A stretch of DNA of 64,000 nt. Origin: Mesostigma viride (Eukaryota > Streptophyta > Mesostigmatophyceae > Mesostigmatales > Mesostigmataceae). Made by a program: the position numbers and the translations under genes. The notes beneath the pieces are model-generated. The model worked only from the letters and a program-made list of their open reading frames with translations. It ran no database searches and was not told the origin of the DNA. Shown in pieces: positions 34,701 to 45,177 of this stretch. Location of the stretch: positions 2,231,964-2,295,963 of the forward strand of contig RPFO01000333.1 of the NCBI GenBank assembly GCA_009746045.1. Direction: 5' to 3'. The stretch's first letter is position 1. Each line of letters begins with the position of its first letter.

Positions 34701-35200
34701 TCACCTTGGAGATCTTTGTTGACAGTTCCATGGATGCTCGCCAGGTTACCAAGGTCAGGGGGAGATCTGCTGCTCTGTTTGCTTTTTATCAGAGCAGGGC
34801 AAGTTTGTTCAGCTGGTACAGCAGACTGCAGAAGAGGGTCTGTATCAGTTCAGATGTGGCAGAATGCAGGGCCATATGCGAGGGGATCCAGTCCAGCCTG
34901 TACATAAAGGAGTTAATGCTGGAGCTGGCTTCAGTTACCCCTTGGACCTTGCAGATGGAGACGTTGTTGCTAACAGACAGCATGGGTATGGTCCAGTTTG
35001 TTCACAAGCAGCTGGCCAGAAGCCGGGACCTGGATTATTTGTTGCTGAAGGAGTTGGCCAGTTTGGTTGACTTGAAGCATATCCCTGGCGAGGAGAACCC
35101 TGCTGATGCATTGACAAAGCTGCCACACAAGGCCCCAGCCCAGTACAATGTACTGAGGAAGCTCATGAATGCTGACTGTCAAGTCGGTCTATCTGTCTAA
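31706..35200 (+). CDS. pol: Family 1 copia-like pol: integrase, retropepsin-like, RT, RNase H
   Basis: 1,164 codons, open throughout. A degenerate HHCC zinc domain (residues ~108-150; RLHTMFGH...CQQVAQACKC). Integrase core with D168 (VQVDIQ), D221 (LLQCDIQFEC) and E251 (GQQGVVERAI), a DD29E spacing instead of about 35. Retropepsin-like domain at ~495-575 with DTN at 501-503 where retropepsins have DTG/DSG, and the family's second motif VILGQNFLG. RT with motif A LLDFKRAFL (D766), LKGLEGLRSSP, and motif C LHGDDL (D862-D863) in place of YVDD. RNase H (FVDSSMDARQ, SSDVAECRAI, LTDSMGMVQF, HIPGEENPADALTKL). No protease precedes integrase. The true start is upstream by readthrough from gag; the first AUG-like codon shown is arbitrary. 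Confidence 0.92.
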   Translation: MKEPIGHDGASLVTTESMPAVAAVVTRQRARHGGAEPEVGPGDVDPGGSQKHSDRAGLAQDGQDEDRAGDSLTGTTLVPPVHKGSVHTLSANNDNKRFSLLYDIASRLHTMFGHAAQSLQVARRLGGSELYSICQQVAQACKCRLVARKPKQSHARTPILQPGHVQVDIQRIRGLKLLVAVDRYTKYKTLEILPDMEKPTLIAALKLTRSRYPGLELLQCDIQFECCENLPEFPELLITPRESHGQQGVVERAIQEIKTVLLVERIPRTSSAIVTSAWLRSVEDRLNLRTPMFFGDIAINPLMLHTRMLPADAEQAWKEKLEAKFLKLRQKDKGWSVLEPNVGQQVVVWKEPSFPGKRGSWHDGVVTRVEAAGHKCWVAIDGSQAVHRLSWSKIRPRGGNQGDLFQVPAGVQGGGDVELPDQGATAVSSPQGDPGPAPGVPSHTVVGQAGGQAAPPERPDTRPRGVRLSDIVQALQRAKKEPKVSKLVQLDEPEVAAMEIDTNAQVSVMGPQHTGELLVGEPSCPWVSDFSGRTHLRVLGEVTAPVMGVDVTFLVLEDYDGPVILGQNFLGNPGISIRATALRRDGWGMIPLENFRTTFPVRCRAKPVKGVKWDEGEVPPAASLVIPAVLHPSSIGITHRSLAAHSPLTYDQLVQEMSSPTLFEAWKLAFSKALEEWLQFECAAPTDRRPPASRKLALRFVLKRKVVDEVSVPHVRPVLNEYHGTGSLPGEELYTPGMLHDTWRILLCLYVGLLNRGAAMSSVLLDFKRAFLKSDPEVARRVWKQDEPYCVEVPAIWKLELHQQFLVILKGLEGLRSSPIIWRLTLQEALISECGLRVSSVDPCLLLAQWEGLPVYASLHGDDLHLLAPTTWLKKFIPVISGKFSLGKELWQEPNKPVVFCGMQATLFRRDGEWSIRLQAGGDYKQTIVKALPEKITQAAGPELRGMWAWFASICGPSLMVHSRMPDEVLEDEKPRVIARLVESTPDLILSGIDFAQPITLEIFVDSSMDARQVTKVRGRSAALFAFYQSRASLFSWYSRLQKRVCISSDVAECRAICEGIQSSLYIKELMLELASVTPWTLQMETLLLTDSMGMVQFVHKQLARSRDLDYLLLKELASLVDLKHIPGEENPADALTKLPHKAPAQYNVLRKLMNADCQVGLSV

Positions 35201-35947
35201 AAGCTGAGAGCTGGGTGCTTAAGTCTCTGGATATCAGGCTGGGAGCTTGATTGTACATAATCCTGAGCACACCTTGAGGGGTGAGACATGTCTCTGGTGT
35301 GGGAATGTCTGACATTGTCTCTGATGGAGAGATGTCTATCTGGGGTTTTCATCTCAGTCTGAGGTTTCCCCAGATCTGTGGTTTGTGGGCGGGGTTCGAT
35401 TCCCTGGTGCCGTCTTAAGGCGGAGTTTCACGGACTGGCTGACCCATCCACCATGCTGGTGAGGTGGCGACAGGTCCCCTGATTTTCCACGGTTGGAACG
35501 AGTATGGGAGCTTGTGTTTTGCATGTGCTTCGCGTAGATGTTGTGTCTGGTTCGATAAGGGGCAGCAGACCGGCGCCGACTCCCGTCTGGGGGTCAGCAA
35601 TGTTTTCTGATGAGCTGTTGTGGGTGATCTGTGGGGTTTCGCCTAAGGTCCTGAAGGTTGTACATACTTCTCAAGTTCTTAGCTGAACACCTATGGGCTG
35701 CCACAGTTGGCCAACCTCTTGTACATGGGTAACACAACGAGCCTCCCGTGAAGGGATAGGGACTCATTGTAATTTGTTTGTGCTCCTGAGCCAGTATGGG
35801 TGCTATGTACATATAATAAGGAATCCAAGCTGACTGTCATGCCCAGCGGGTTGTGACTTGTAGTCGGGGAGGATATCCAGTACCCATTGTGTGTGTTTGT
35901 ATGTAGACTTGTGTGAGCTGCTACAGCTCAAGAAAAGAAAGGATTGG
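35201..35947 (+). other. 3' untranslated region and polypurine tract of family 1
   Basis: No coding sequence conserved between copies beyond short ORFs. It contains a tRNA T-arm/B-box-like GGTTCGATTCC at 35,394-35,404, also present in copy 2 (minus strand near 56,367). It ends with the purine-rich AAGAAAAGAAAGGATTGG (35,930-35,947) abutting the 3' LTR, the expected plus-strand primer. Confidence 0.7.
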
Positions 35948-36645
35948 AGTTAACGCCAAGCGCATTGGCGTGATCCTGATTCGGCATATCTCTGCGATTC
36001 CAGCGGCACCGGAACGAGTTCATTCCGACAAGTATCAAGAAAGTTATGGCGTTCCGACTTCCCGGTCGCGCGCGAGCGCGAGCCGGCTGTTCTTCTAAGT
36101 CGGACGTGAATATTTGCCGACGACATATGGGGTCGACAGTAATTCCTGGGCTGACAGGAATTAGGTGCTGTACCTACGACGGTATTGGATTAATACGTCG
36201 TACGCAGGAAATAGGAACCTTAACCTGTGGTCTGTTGGTACCGCAGGCTTAGTCCTGGACTTCTAGGTGCAGATGCAATAATCACTGTGGTGACTGTACT
36301 CTGTGGTCACTGTGCCTGTATGGCAGACCTACTGTATAGGAACTGGGCGCTGTACAGGTAGTGAATACTGTACCGGGGGTGTTATTACTGAGCAGGCCTC
36401 CTAGGCTGCTCAGGACTAGCAAGCACAGTGCACAAGTATATAAACAATAGACCAGTGCCAATTGGGCATCTCTTGCGAGCCCGCCTCACGTGTTTTGCCT
36501 TGACTTGGCAAGCGCGTGTACAAGCCTCAAGTGTGTGAGCGCTGTAACATTATCCAATTTTAACAAAGCTCCGTTTCCAACCATATTCACACATTGCTGC
36601 ATTGCAACCATATCCTTCACATTGCGTTTGCTAAGAACGTTAACT
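35948..36645 (+). repeat. 3' LTR, family 1 copy 1
   Basis: 698 bp, same length and ends as the 5' LTR. Visible differences include positions equivalent to 28,648 (G/C), 28,660 (T/A), a G/A near the TATA box and a G/T near 29,170. Followed by the GCTCC target duplication. Confidence 0.94.
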
Positions 36646-37051
36646 GCTCCCCCACAGCGGGTGTCACAACAACAGCACCACTAGGGCCAGGAGGCGTAGG
36701 GGAGGGCACATCAACATGGAGCCTCTTACCATTGCCGTCAGCGGAGGCATCCCTCTTACGCTTCTCCACGGCTGGTTGCCCGTTTGCCATCGTCATCGCG
36801 TCAGATGGCCATGTCGCCCGCACCTTCCTCGCTTCCTCCACCGAGTCCTCATGCCGTCTCTTGCTCCCTGGCCGCTTTCCCCCATCGCCGTCGCTGGTAG
36901 GGATAGCCTCCCCCACCAACTGCTCCTTGTCCTTGCTAGGCTCCTGGCTTTCCCCAGCCGGCGCCTCCGCCTCGCCCTTGTCGCCGTCGCCCGGTTTGCC
37001 ACGAGGCACTATATACAGAGTGGCGACACAACAATACAGGCGATCATGCAA
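36646..37051 (-). pseudogene. gag: Family 2 copia-like gag, N-terminal part
   Basis: Begins MHDRLYCCVATLYIV (37,051), continues with a Glu/Asp/Lys-rich, disordered-looking stretch (KRPGSKRRHEDSVEEARK) and a Pro/Val-rich end (PTPPGPSGAVVVTPAVGE). It stops at the family 1 insertion. Joining to 28,619 across the 5-bp duplication keeps the frame. Start choice is uncertain: the pre-gag ORF ends only ~20 bp upstream. Confidence 0.65.
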
Positions 37052-37069
37052 GGGGAAAGAAGAACAAAC

Positions 37070-38228
37070 TCAAGCGCTGGCGTTGCCTGAAGAGGCCGTC
37101 GGCTGCTCTCCAGACTCTGCTTCTGCCTCACGCTCTTGCGCAGTTAGCGCCACCGGTGTTCCCACTCGGGGAACCGCTCGGACCTCCTCAGCGTTATAAG
37201 GACCAAACACTCGGCTTACCGGCCTACCGTCAGCCGACAGCTCCACCGGTACTCTGGGCGCGCTGCCCCGGCGATACCACTCCAGGTTTCTGACCCACCG
37301 GCTCCCACCACCCCGGCCGTCGGTCGTTGCGCGACCCCCGACCTATCTCACCGAAATCGTGATCCGGCTCCGCCGGAATATTATGCAACTCTGCCCGTCG
37401 CCGAGCGGAGTATCCCTCCTGCGTCCCGTCGCCCTCGTCGATTTGTTGCGACGACCTGGCGATGATGCCCGCAGGCCTGTCCACGAACTGATCGTGGAAA
37501 TCCTCGGCTGAAACCTCACGACCTGTGATGACGGTCACGGTAGGCCCTGTCGCACCTGGCGCCCTTTGTACGCGGGGCGTGTCCAACAAGGACCAAATGC
37601 CGGGCGGCCTGGTGGTGATGACCCAATGATCGGCGTGTCCGCGCGATTCCTGGATCAGGATGTTGACCAGGTGCTCGCACGTTTGTGCGACAACCTCTGC
37701 TGAGGACCACGGGTTGTCCTCCTCGCGCGTCTGCGCGTCCCGTATGATGTGCGATGCGTCCGTGCCTTCCCCCAATGAGCTTGTGGCCACCCAATGATTA
37801 TACAGTCTCGCACCACCCAAACAGATGGCGGTTAACTGACTCAGCGTCTCCCTCGCCAAGTCCAGCGCTTGTATCGTCACGTGACCCCCTTGGTACGCGA
37901 CCTCCAAACTGTAGATCAAAGATGCAATCTCGTCCCTAATACTGACGAGACGCTCCGTGGCAACTCTGCCCGTTTCGCCTGGCGACGTCGTCGCCCTTAT
38001 CCTCATCACCACTGGGTCGTTAGCTGACGGCCCAGCTGCGTTGCCGAACACCGCAACCCACCCGCCTTCAGCAAGGCCTCGCGCTACGTACGCAGCCTGC
38101 ACAAAGGTAGATGCGTTTGACTGATGCGTGTAAGGATAGAACGAGCTCTCGCGCGCCGGCGGCACCGACGTATCTTGGCGACTGGAAGAATGCGACTCAG
38201 GCGTGTTTGCCCGAGCGTCGGCCGACAT
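37070..38228 (-). pseudogene. Pre-gag ORF of family 2, function unknown
   Basis: From MSADARANTPESHSSSRQ (38,228) the frame stays open to 37,230, with predicted helices (RLVSIRDEIASLIYSLEVAY, SAEVVAQTCEHLVNILIQ) and an Asp/Glu/Arg-rich tail. From about 37,300 the more natural reading is one base off (RWVRNLEWYRRG, VELSADGRPVSRVFGPYN) and ends at 37,070, so one indel is likely. Its place directly upstream of gag parallels the pre-gag ORF of family 1. No domain recognised and no clear sequence match between the two ORFs by eye. Confidence 0.5.
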
Positions 38229-38399
38229 GAAAACTTGCAGCAGGAAAGTGCAATAGTACGAGTTAAGAACGATGCCCAGAGCGTGAGCTCCTGGTCTTTC
38301 ACACACAACGGGATGAGCCAAAGTTGCAGGCAGCAACCTTTTAAGGGGATGTGGCACCTCAAAACCCTTAAAATTGACATATGCTAATATCACTTGAAA

Positions 38400-39089
38400 T
38401 TCATTTGCACAATGCTAAGTTATGATTGGGGGCACTAAATAACATCTCTAGTGAGTTGTCCATGCACTTTTTGGGGGTACTACCCCCATATATACGCCAA
38501 TAATGCGCTATAAATAGCAAAAGACGCTAACTAGGGCTGGTTATGCCCCAGCCAATCCACAAAACAGGTTGACCCAAAAGGCACAAGCCGCGTAGTTGCT
38601 TCCAGGCACATCGCAAACAGCAACTTACATGGGGCATACGGACACCGCCGTTCAAAAAATAGCCCGTGGCGCCAAAAACGCGATTTTTTTCACTTAAAAA
38701 AATAAAACAATTCATAAACTTGTCAGATCAAGCCAAAAAGCTCTATTAAATTTCGGCACGGGTGCTCCCAGCCACGGTCCAAGTTTGAGGTCAATCGGAC
38801 AACCCTAGCTCAAGTTATTGCGTTTGGCAGATGCCACTCTCACGACCGCTAAAGAGGGTTTTTCTTTGTACAAGGCCACTTAGGCATGATGTTTTCCATC
38901 CAAAAAGCCTGAAAGCATGCCCTACTCGATCACAAAACATAAGCAAACGCCTAGGCACCTCATCTGCCCTCACCTGCCCTCGGCATGGCCAACCTTGCAA
39001 GCGCAAGCATAGCAACACGATCGCTAGGCATACATGCCAAGAGAGCATACACTATACTCAACCCAAGGTTACCTTGTAAACTTCACGCC
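38400..39089. other. Spacer upstream of family 2 element
   Basis: AT-rich, with no ORF of note. It could contain the 5' LTR of the family 2 element, but no second LTR copy exists in the window to define it. Confidence 0.4.
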
Positions 39090-40640
39090 AAGAACTCAGC
39101 AAATCTATGACCAAAAGCACCTCTAACTCTTGCTCACTGATGACGACACATGCTCAAGGTCGGGGGTCACTGTGGCACGCACTGATGGGTTTCCTAGACG
39201 ACCACCTGACAAGGCGCTAAGGACCACTCAGTAACCAAGTAAACACAATTACACTTTGCATGCCATCCAACATGCATCAAATACATGCTGAATATGTTAT
39301 GAAATACAAATGGGTGGCCACACACCTCATACCCCTTCACCGTCCCTCGAGCATGGCCAGACTTATAAGCATGTGAATAGCAATAATGATGATGGCACTA
39401 AAATGCCTAATCAGCATTTTCTATGTTTCTCCCAGGTTAGAGTGTTAAGGTTTATGCCAACCAATCTAATCAACACTGCAGCGACTCCTTAACTGCCCTA
39501 CCTGAGATGGGCAGCAAACTGGAAAGATGGAGGGCAAGGAACCAAGGAGATCATGGCATACAAAGCTTGCATGCAGTCAACCATGTCAACCATGGTTGGC
39601 TCAGCACATTGCAGTCTTTTCACATCATCATATCAAGGGAAAGCTCAAATAAACCAATGGTGGCAGCTATCTACATGCAGTCACACAAATGCAATATCTC
39701 CGACATGATCGTCAATAAAACACTTCCTCCCCTGCACGATAGAATGGAAAGAAACCATTGGCGGGCCTCCAGCGCATGAGCGCTGTGATGCCGCTGCGAA
39801 GAGAGGGTGCGTCACTCTCACACAACTAGAAGCTTCCATACGCACAACATCCTTGCCAGAACACGTTTCATGAATCCCGAGAAGCAATAGGCTTCGACTG
39901 AAGCGGCCTTGACCACGACATCAATGAAAACAATCTAAAGTAGCCAGGTAATCGACAACACCACGGCAAGCAACGGCGAGCTAGCTGGCGGAAACTGCCC
40001 AAAAAGAACGAAAAAAACTTCGAACGATGAGCTAATAGAAGAAAGAACTGATAGCACAGAACATTCGCGACAAATCTATACCTTGCCCTCGCAGATCCCT
40101 TACCCAGGCGCGCAACAACGGCCGTTCTTCCATGGAAGGTTCCGACATGCACTGCAGAGGCCTGAAGAATTACTTACCGAGAACGGCCGAAAATGTAGCA
40201 AAAAGCACCAGTTCGGTTTGGAATTCAATGCTACCGATACGAATTCATCCTTCGCGGTCAAAAAGCCCCCCAAAACTGCGAATTTACTGCCGCTATCACG
40301 AATTCTATTTTATTCCACGCGACGAAAAAATGCAGTTTACCCCCCATGCCGATGGCAGAAAAAGAAAGCAGCGATATTGTAAATCAGCTACTTGCCGCCA
40401 CAAACCAACATCATTAAATCATCGTCTTCAACATTCGAGCATTTTTTTGGCATTTCTCTAGCCTTACATTGCTAGTTTCGCCTAAACGCAGTCGCCATGG
40501 CCACTTCCGCAAGGGGTGCGCGCACCGTGCACCCACTTTTCACGGTACGGCTGGTACCGCGAATTTTTTGGCGCGGAAAAAATTCGGCGCGCCGCGTCCC
40601 CTTAACCCGTGCACCAAGTCACGACCACGGTGGTCACTTC
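39090..40640 (-). repeat. Dispersed repeat R1, copy B
   Basis: Reverse complement of 60-1,690 with substitutions and short indels along the whole length. Both copies retain a GGTAAGTAATT block (minus strand near 40,170; plus strand at 533) and a conserved ~110-bp block (39,770-39,890). No ORF is intact in both. Confidence 0.7.
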
Positions 40641-40769
40641 CACGTCCAATGTGGCCGGGCACCCACCACGGTTCGTGCTAAGTTGCCAAGATAGCTGGTC
40701 ATCCCCCATGACCAAGCTATATCCTTTGCGTTGTTCCTCGTTCCCATCGGCGTGACGACACTAGGAGCC

Positions 40770-41110
40770 GGGTGTTGACAAAGTGTGACAAATTTTTGTC
40801 AACAATTGTCAACTTGTTGACAAAGTGTGACAAATTGTTGACAAATTGTTGACAAAGTGTGACAAAACTAGACAAAACTAGACAAAAAAATGTCAACAGC
40901 TTGACAAAACTTGACAGAATGTTGACAATGTTGACAAAACGTTGACAATCGTTGACATGTCAACTTTATGAGCATGTCAACAAATGTCAAAACACTGACA
41001 AGCCAAGGTGATTTGTCAACAAATGTCAAGACGTTTACAAACGCAGGCCAAACGCAAGAAAAATGTCAACAAAATGTCAACAAATGTCAACATGACAAAA
41101 TGTCAACATG
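40770..41110. repeat. Dense TTGACA / TGTCAA motif array
   Basis: By hand count about 10 TTGACA and 12 TGTCAA occurrences in about 330 bp. TTGACA dominates up to about 40,950 and its reverse complement TGTCAA afterwards. Spacing is irregular (roughly 8-25 bp), unlike a simple tandem repeat. Role unknown. Confidence 0.85.
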
Positions 41111-41701
41111 ATAAACAAAGGCATAGCAAACTGACAAATCAACACCACGCACAGGTAAACTTACTTCATTAAAATCAATATGGCTGCTGCCTTGCTGCCT
41201 GAATTGCGGTTTTCTGCATTACATTAGCATGACAAACTTTACTGACAAAACACATGAATGAAGAGTGCACTCAATCACAGTCCGAGGGTGGCGTGCAAGA
41301 TGTACAACCGCAAGCATCTCACAAATGCAGTATAACATCCGTCGTAGGGCTGTCCCAGCGATCATTGCTGAAAAAAATGTGGACTCTCTAGAAATTTATC
41401 GCATGACAATGTCCAGTGCTACAGCGATGTGACGAGGGCTCAGAGCCTACAAAATCTGTGTCCGCAGGTGCCCTCCCCGCCATGCTGGCCAATGTGTCCG
41501 CCATGGTTGTGTTAGGTAGATCGCCTGCATGCAAGGGATACATGCGTTATCCGGCAAAGCAGCAAAGGGAACACACAAAGATCTTAAGTGAGATGAATAC
41601 CCGAAATCAGCTGTGTGTAATGAGACGTCGTGAGAGCACAGCAGTCGCGTGGCTGTTTGTAAGTAATGGCTTGATTTTAGGACCGAGAAAGTGAGATAGT
41701 G

Positions 41702-41705
<4 letters not shown>

Positions 41706-41793
<88 letters not shown>
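41706..41793. repeat. (GA)n dinucleotide microsatellite
   Basis: About 43 uninterrupted GA units. Confidence 0.97.
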
Positions 41794-41796
<3 letters not shown>

Positions 41797-44030
41797 GGAC
41801 TGGTATTCTCACCTAACTCGTCCCCATGTACCTCACAAGATGTGGAGAACAGCGAAACCCCAGGAATCCCTAGAGAAGAGCGTTGCGTTGCAAACTGCCG
41901 AAAAAACAAGTGGGAGCTGTAAAGTTTCTCCAAGATGCCAGGATGCTTTACGATCTACTTTCTTGCAATCTCACTATGGTGAATACGGCACTCTGAGAAA
42001 GAAAGAAGAAAGATTGACGCCAGATCCATGCGAAGGAAAAGTTAGGCCAATCAACTGAATATATGCCCCGTACAGGGTACGAATAAAATCTAACGAGGTA
42101 GAAGGCATCATAACTAAAGTTGACAGAGAAAGGAGTCGTTTGGTGTGGGGGGGTGTGGGGTGTGTGGGTGAAAAAATCCTGTGATTATCAGCAAAAAGAC
42201 GCTACTAAGGCAAGAAAGAAAGAAAAAATCTATCCATGCCACGCATGTCAACCAAGGCTTCTGGATTTCACAGAAGAGCCTCCCAACGGCAAAGGAGTTC
42301 GTATGATTTGTAGCTAAAAGCAGGGCTCCAAAAATATGCATAGAAGCTGGAAGAACAAAATACACTTTCCAAACTGCTACATTTAATTCCAATTATTAAT
42401 GCTGGAGGGATCACCACCTACAAACGCTCAATAAAACAAGAATGCAGAAAACAAATTATTCCCGTGTGTGCTCTCCTGTCTGCTTTCTAGCTACCAAACA
42501 AACAAAGAAAGTGTACATTCTTTGGCTCTCCAATGTGCCTCTTTAGCGTTAAAAACAAAGAAATACAATTCTTCGGCTCACAATTGTGCTTCATTGGCGG
42601 TAACAACAGTGCTGCCGGCTGGGCTATACCAGAACACAAAGAACTATTAAACGGCACAGTCAGTAGAACCGTTGTAAAGTACTAAGCAAACGAACAAACA
42701 AACAAACCGGAGTTAAATATTCAAATAAAGAAGGCGTTCCCATGAGGGAATTGCAACCGATAAAACATCGTTATCAAGTCCCGAAGGCCTTTGGGTGCCC
42801 CTGGACTAACTTACAATGCGGACATCCAATGGTGGCTGCAACGCACAGCATGTTTACAGCTTCGTGAATGGACAATAGATGAAGAATGATGACAGTTGCT
42901 CACCATAAAAAATTGGCCGCGCTGGACAGCCGACCACGCCGCTGCCACATGCGATGGGGCCACGTGCAAGTCCAACGGTATCAGGCATCACAAGTACACG
43001 CGCGAAATTGACATCGAAATGGCAGCACAGATGCAAACATACGAATGTATGGAGAACCGTTAGCTTAAACAACGGAAGTTTGTGAAAAGAAGGAAAGTGA
43101 CGCAATAGCAGACCGTGTCATACATGATACGCTCAACCTGTACATTATTTAAATACCTAATTCATAAGCACGTGACGCAACCTGTACACATCGGCAGGCT
43201 CGAGCTACCATGGTCGGGATTCTCCCATGCGCTGGTTGTCTCCTTGATATCGATGCCCTTCATAAGAATTGAACCAGATTTGGTTTGAATAGTACAATTG
43301 ACCTTGTGTATATAGGAGAAAATGAATGTACTGCGAGCATGGCTAACTTGGCGGGAAACTCTGGGCGGCCCATGTAGCATCATGGGCGGTGGGCCCTAGG
43401 GCAATGCATGAGAATGTCACGTGCGTACGGCGTGTTCAAGTCGATGCAAGACTGTCAGTATTTCGGACGAAGAATTACTTACTCACCTCAAACGGTTAAG
43501 AGTGGGTTAGCTTCTGGATGTCCGAATGGCGCTGTGCCTACCAGCGAACAGATCGATGACAACTTAATTCTAGATCCTGGCTGTGTTTCTCCCCCGATGG
43601 CTTCTTGTGGCCCTCCGAGCTAGCTAGATAAATTTCATCAAGGACGGCGATTTAATTGCTAAGTAAATCATGACGGTCATCAGTGAGTCTATGATCCTAT
43701 TCCTTATACGTAGTTATTCGTTCCTACCATACCGCCATTGCTGAAAAAGTCACAGCATGTAATTCCCACCTTGGCTGCGAGCCTTGGCGTACAGTACCAA
43801 CCCGCGGTAACGCAACTAGTTACGCAACAAAGGTACTTTCCACGGCGACCGTTCGAATGTTTGTTGCGTAACTACCAAGGACCGATACGGCCCAAAGTGG
43901 TGGCGAATTCTGTACTTGAAGTTCCGCAAGAGACAGACTGACTGACTTGTTACGAGCTGACCACCGGCCCAACACGTAAAGTACGTACAGAAGTACAGAA
44001 CGTAAAGAGGAGCCCCCTACATACATATTG
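41794..44030. other. Spacer without a supported gene; R2 copy at 43,190-43,256
   Basis: Only short ORFs, none with recognisable features. 43,190-43,256 is similar, inverted, to 10,805-10,878. Confidence 0.45.
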
Positions 44031-44166
44031 CATGGGTTGGCGTCTTGACTGTTTTATTTCCAAGGTGGCGAGGTCTGCGTGCGCATGTATATTCACAGGC
44101 ATCGTCTCACTTCGAAGTTCACAATCCATCCATAACTTTTGCTCTAAAAGCTGGTTTCGTGGTATT

Positions 44167-45177
44167 ATGAAGCAGATGGAAGGAATCGCCATTGAGATAT
44201 TCCCGGCTGTGCTGCCGGAGCGTCGTGAAATGGCGGCGGCGAGAGACGTCGTCATTTATGATTTTTACGAATATCTACAAACATTTCGCGGCTGCATTTC
44301 GGCCGTGCCCAACGTAACGATCCAGATGAACACCGAGAAGAAGTTGAAGAATCTTTCGGAGGAGACGGTGCTGCTTTTGGAGGCGCGTTTTCCTGTTGAG
44401 TACCTGTCGGAGGCATTTACTGCCGTCCCCCTGCGCTTCGTCTCCGCAAACGCCCTGTTGGCAGAATTTGCAGGCACGAGCGTTGCCGCTTATCTCGCAG
44501 GCATTCCTCGCCAGTCTTCGTCTCGCTACGACGTGTTTGTGCGATTTACGGAGCGCGACAACGACGGCGTCTTAGTCGCGGCGTCTTTCCCCGTCACCGC
44601 GCAGGGAACTCCGGGTGACTGCGACGGGGTTTTGTTCTATTATGACGAGAAGCCGTCCGAGGGTGGTCGTTGCGTCAAGTGTTTCAATGGTGGCGCTGGC
44701 GTCGATCTGAAGGTATGCCGGGATTGCATGGACGCAACTTATTGCTCCTCGGAATGTCAAGCACGGCACTTTTTGCTTAATCACGAAGGCAAGTGCGAGT
44801 TGATTGCCAATGCCCGCCGTAGCGTGGACGTCTGGCGAAGGGCCAACTACGAGGAAGAGAACCCTGTGCAGCAAGCGTCTGTGCCGCAAGTGGCTGTGCC
44901 ACAGGAGGCTTTGCCGCAAGTGGATGTGGCGCAAGTGGCTGTGGCGCCAGTGGCTGTGCCGGGAGTGGATGCGGCTCTCGAGGATGTGGCGCCAGTGGCA
45001 TCATCTCAAGTGGCTGTGGTGCAAGTGGCCGTGCCACAAGTGGCTGTGGCGCCAGTGGCTGTGCCGGAAGTGGCTGTGGCGCAAATGGCTGAGCCGCCAG
45101 TGGCTGTGGCGCCAGGGGCTGTGCCGGTGGACGATTTTGCCGCAAAGGGATGTGGCGATGGAGAATGTGCTAAGTGA
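44167..45177 (+). CDS. MYND-type zinc finger protein with C-terminal Val-Ala repeat
   Basis: 336 codons from MKQMEGIAIEIF. An in-frame upstream ATG at 44,032 would add 45 residues of unlike composition, so I prefer 44,167. Residues 1-160 are a helical region without recognised domain. Residues 169-210 are a MYND finger: C-x2-C, then CRDC, TYCSSEC, H-x3-H and a last Cys in EGKC, a Zn-binding protein-protein interaction module. From about 235 to the end there is a low-complexity repeat of VAVPQVAVAPVAVPEVAVAQ type, encoded by a degenerate 15-18 bp repeat (44,880-45,125). No SET domain, so not a SMYD-type methyltransferase. It could be a resident gene. MYND proteins are numerous in green algae. 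No intron is needed. I see no transposon signature. Confidence 0.8.
   Translation: MKQMEGIAIEIFPAVLPERREMAAARDVVIYDFYEYLQTFRGCISAVPNVTIQMNTEKKLKNLSEETVLLLEARFPVEYLSEAFTAVPLRFVSANALLAEFAGTSVAAYLAGIPRQSSSRYDVFVRFTERDNDGVLVAASFPVTAQGTPGDCDGVLFYYDEKPSEGGRCVKCFNGGAGVDLKVCRDCMDATYCSSECQARHFLLNHEGKCELIANARRSVDVWRRANYEEENPVQQASVPQVAVPQEALPQVDVAQVAVAPVAVPGVDAALEDVAPVASSQVAVVQVAVPQVAVAPVAVPEVAVAQMAEPPVAVAPGAVPVDDFAAKGCGDGECAK

Larger units (their letters stand above)
28620..36645 (+). mobile_element. Copia-like LTR retrotransposon, family 1 copy 1 (8,026 bp)
   Basis: Complete element: 698-bp LTRs (28,620-29,317 and 35,948-36,645) differing at only a handful of positions, with GCTCC target duplications at 28,615-28,619 and 36,646-36,650. 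The LTRs begin AGTTAACG and end CGTTAACT, an 8-bp inverted repeat instead of TG...CA. Internal order is pre-gag ORF, gag, pol (integrase, retropepsin-like domain, RT, RNase H), 3' UTR and polypurine tract. RT-RH placed after integrase is the Pseudoviridae (Ty1/copia) order. Near-identical LTRs and an exact target duplication mean a recent insertion. Single-base losses in gag and before pol suggest this copy is defective. Confidence 0.93.

Noticed and set aside
41447-42058. Ser-Leu and Glu-Arg repeat ORFs around 41.7 kb
   Set aside because: Produced by the (GA)n tract in different frames.
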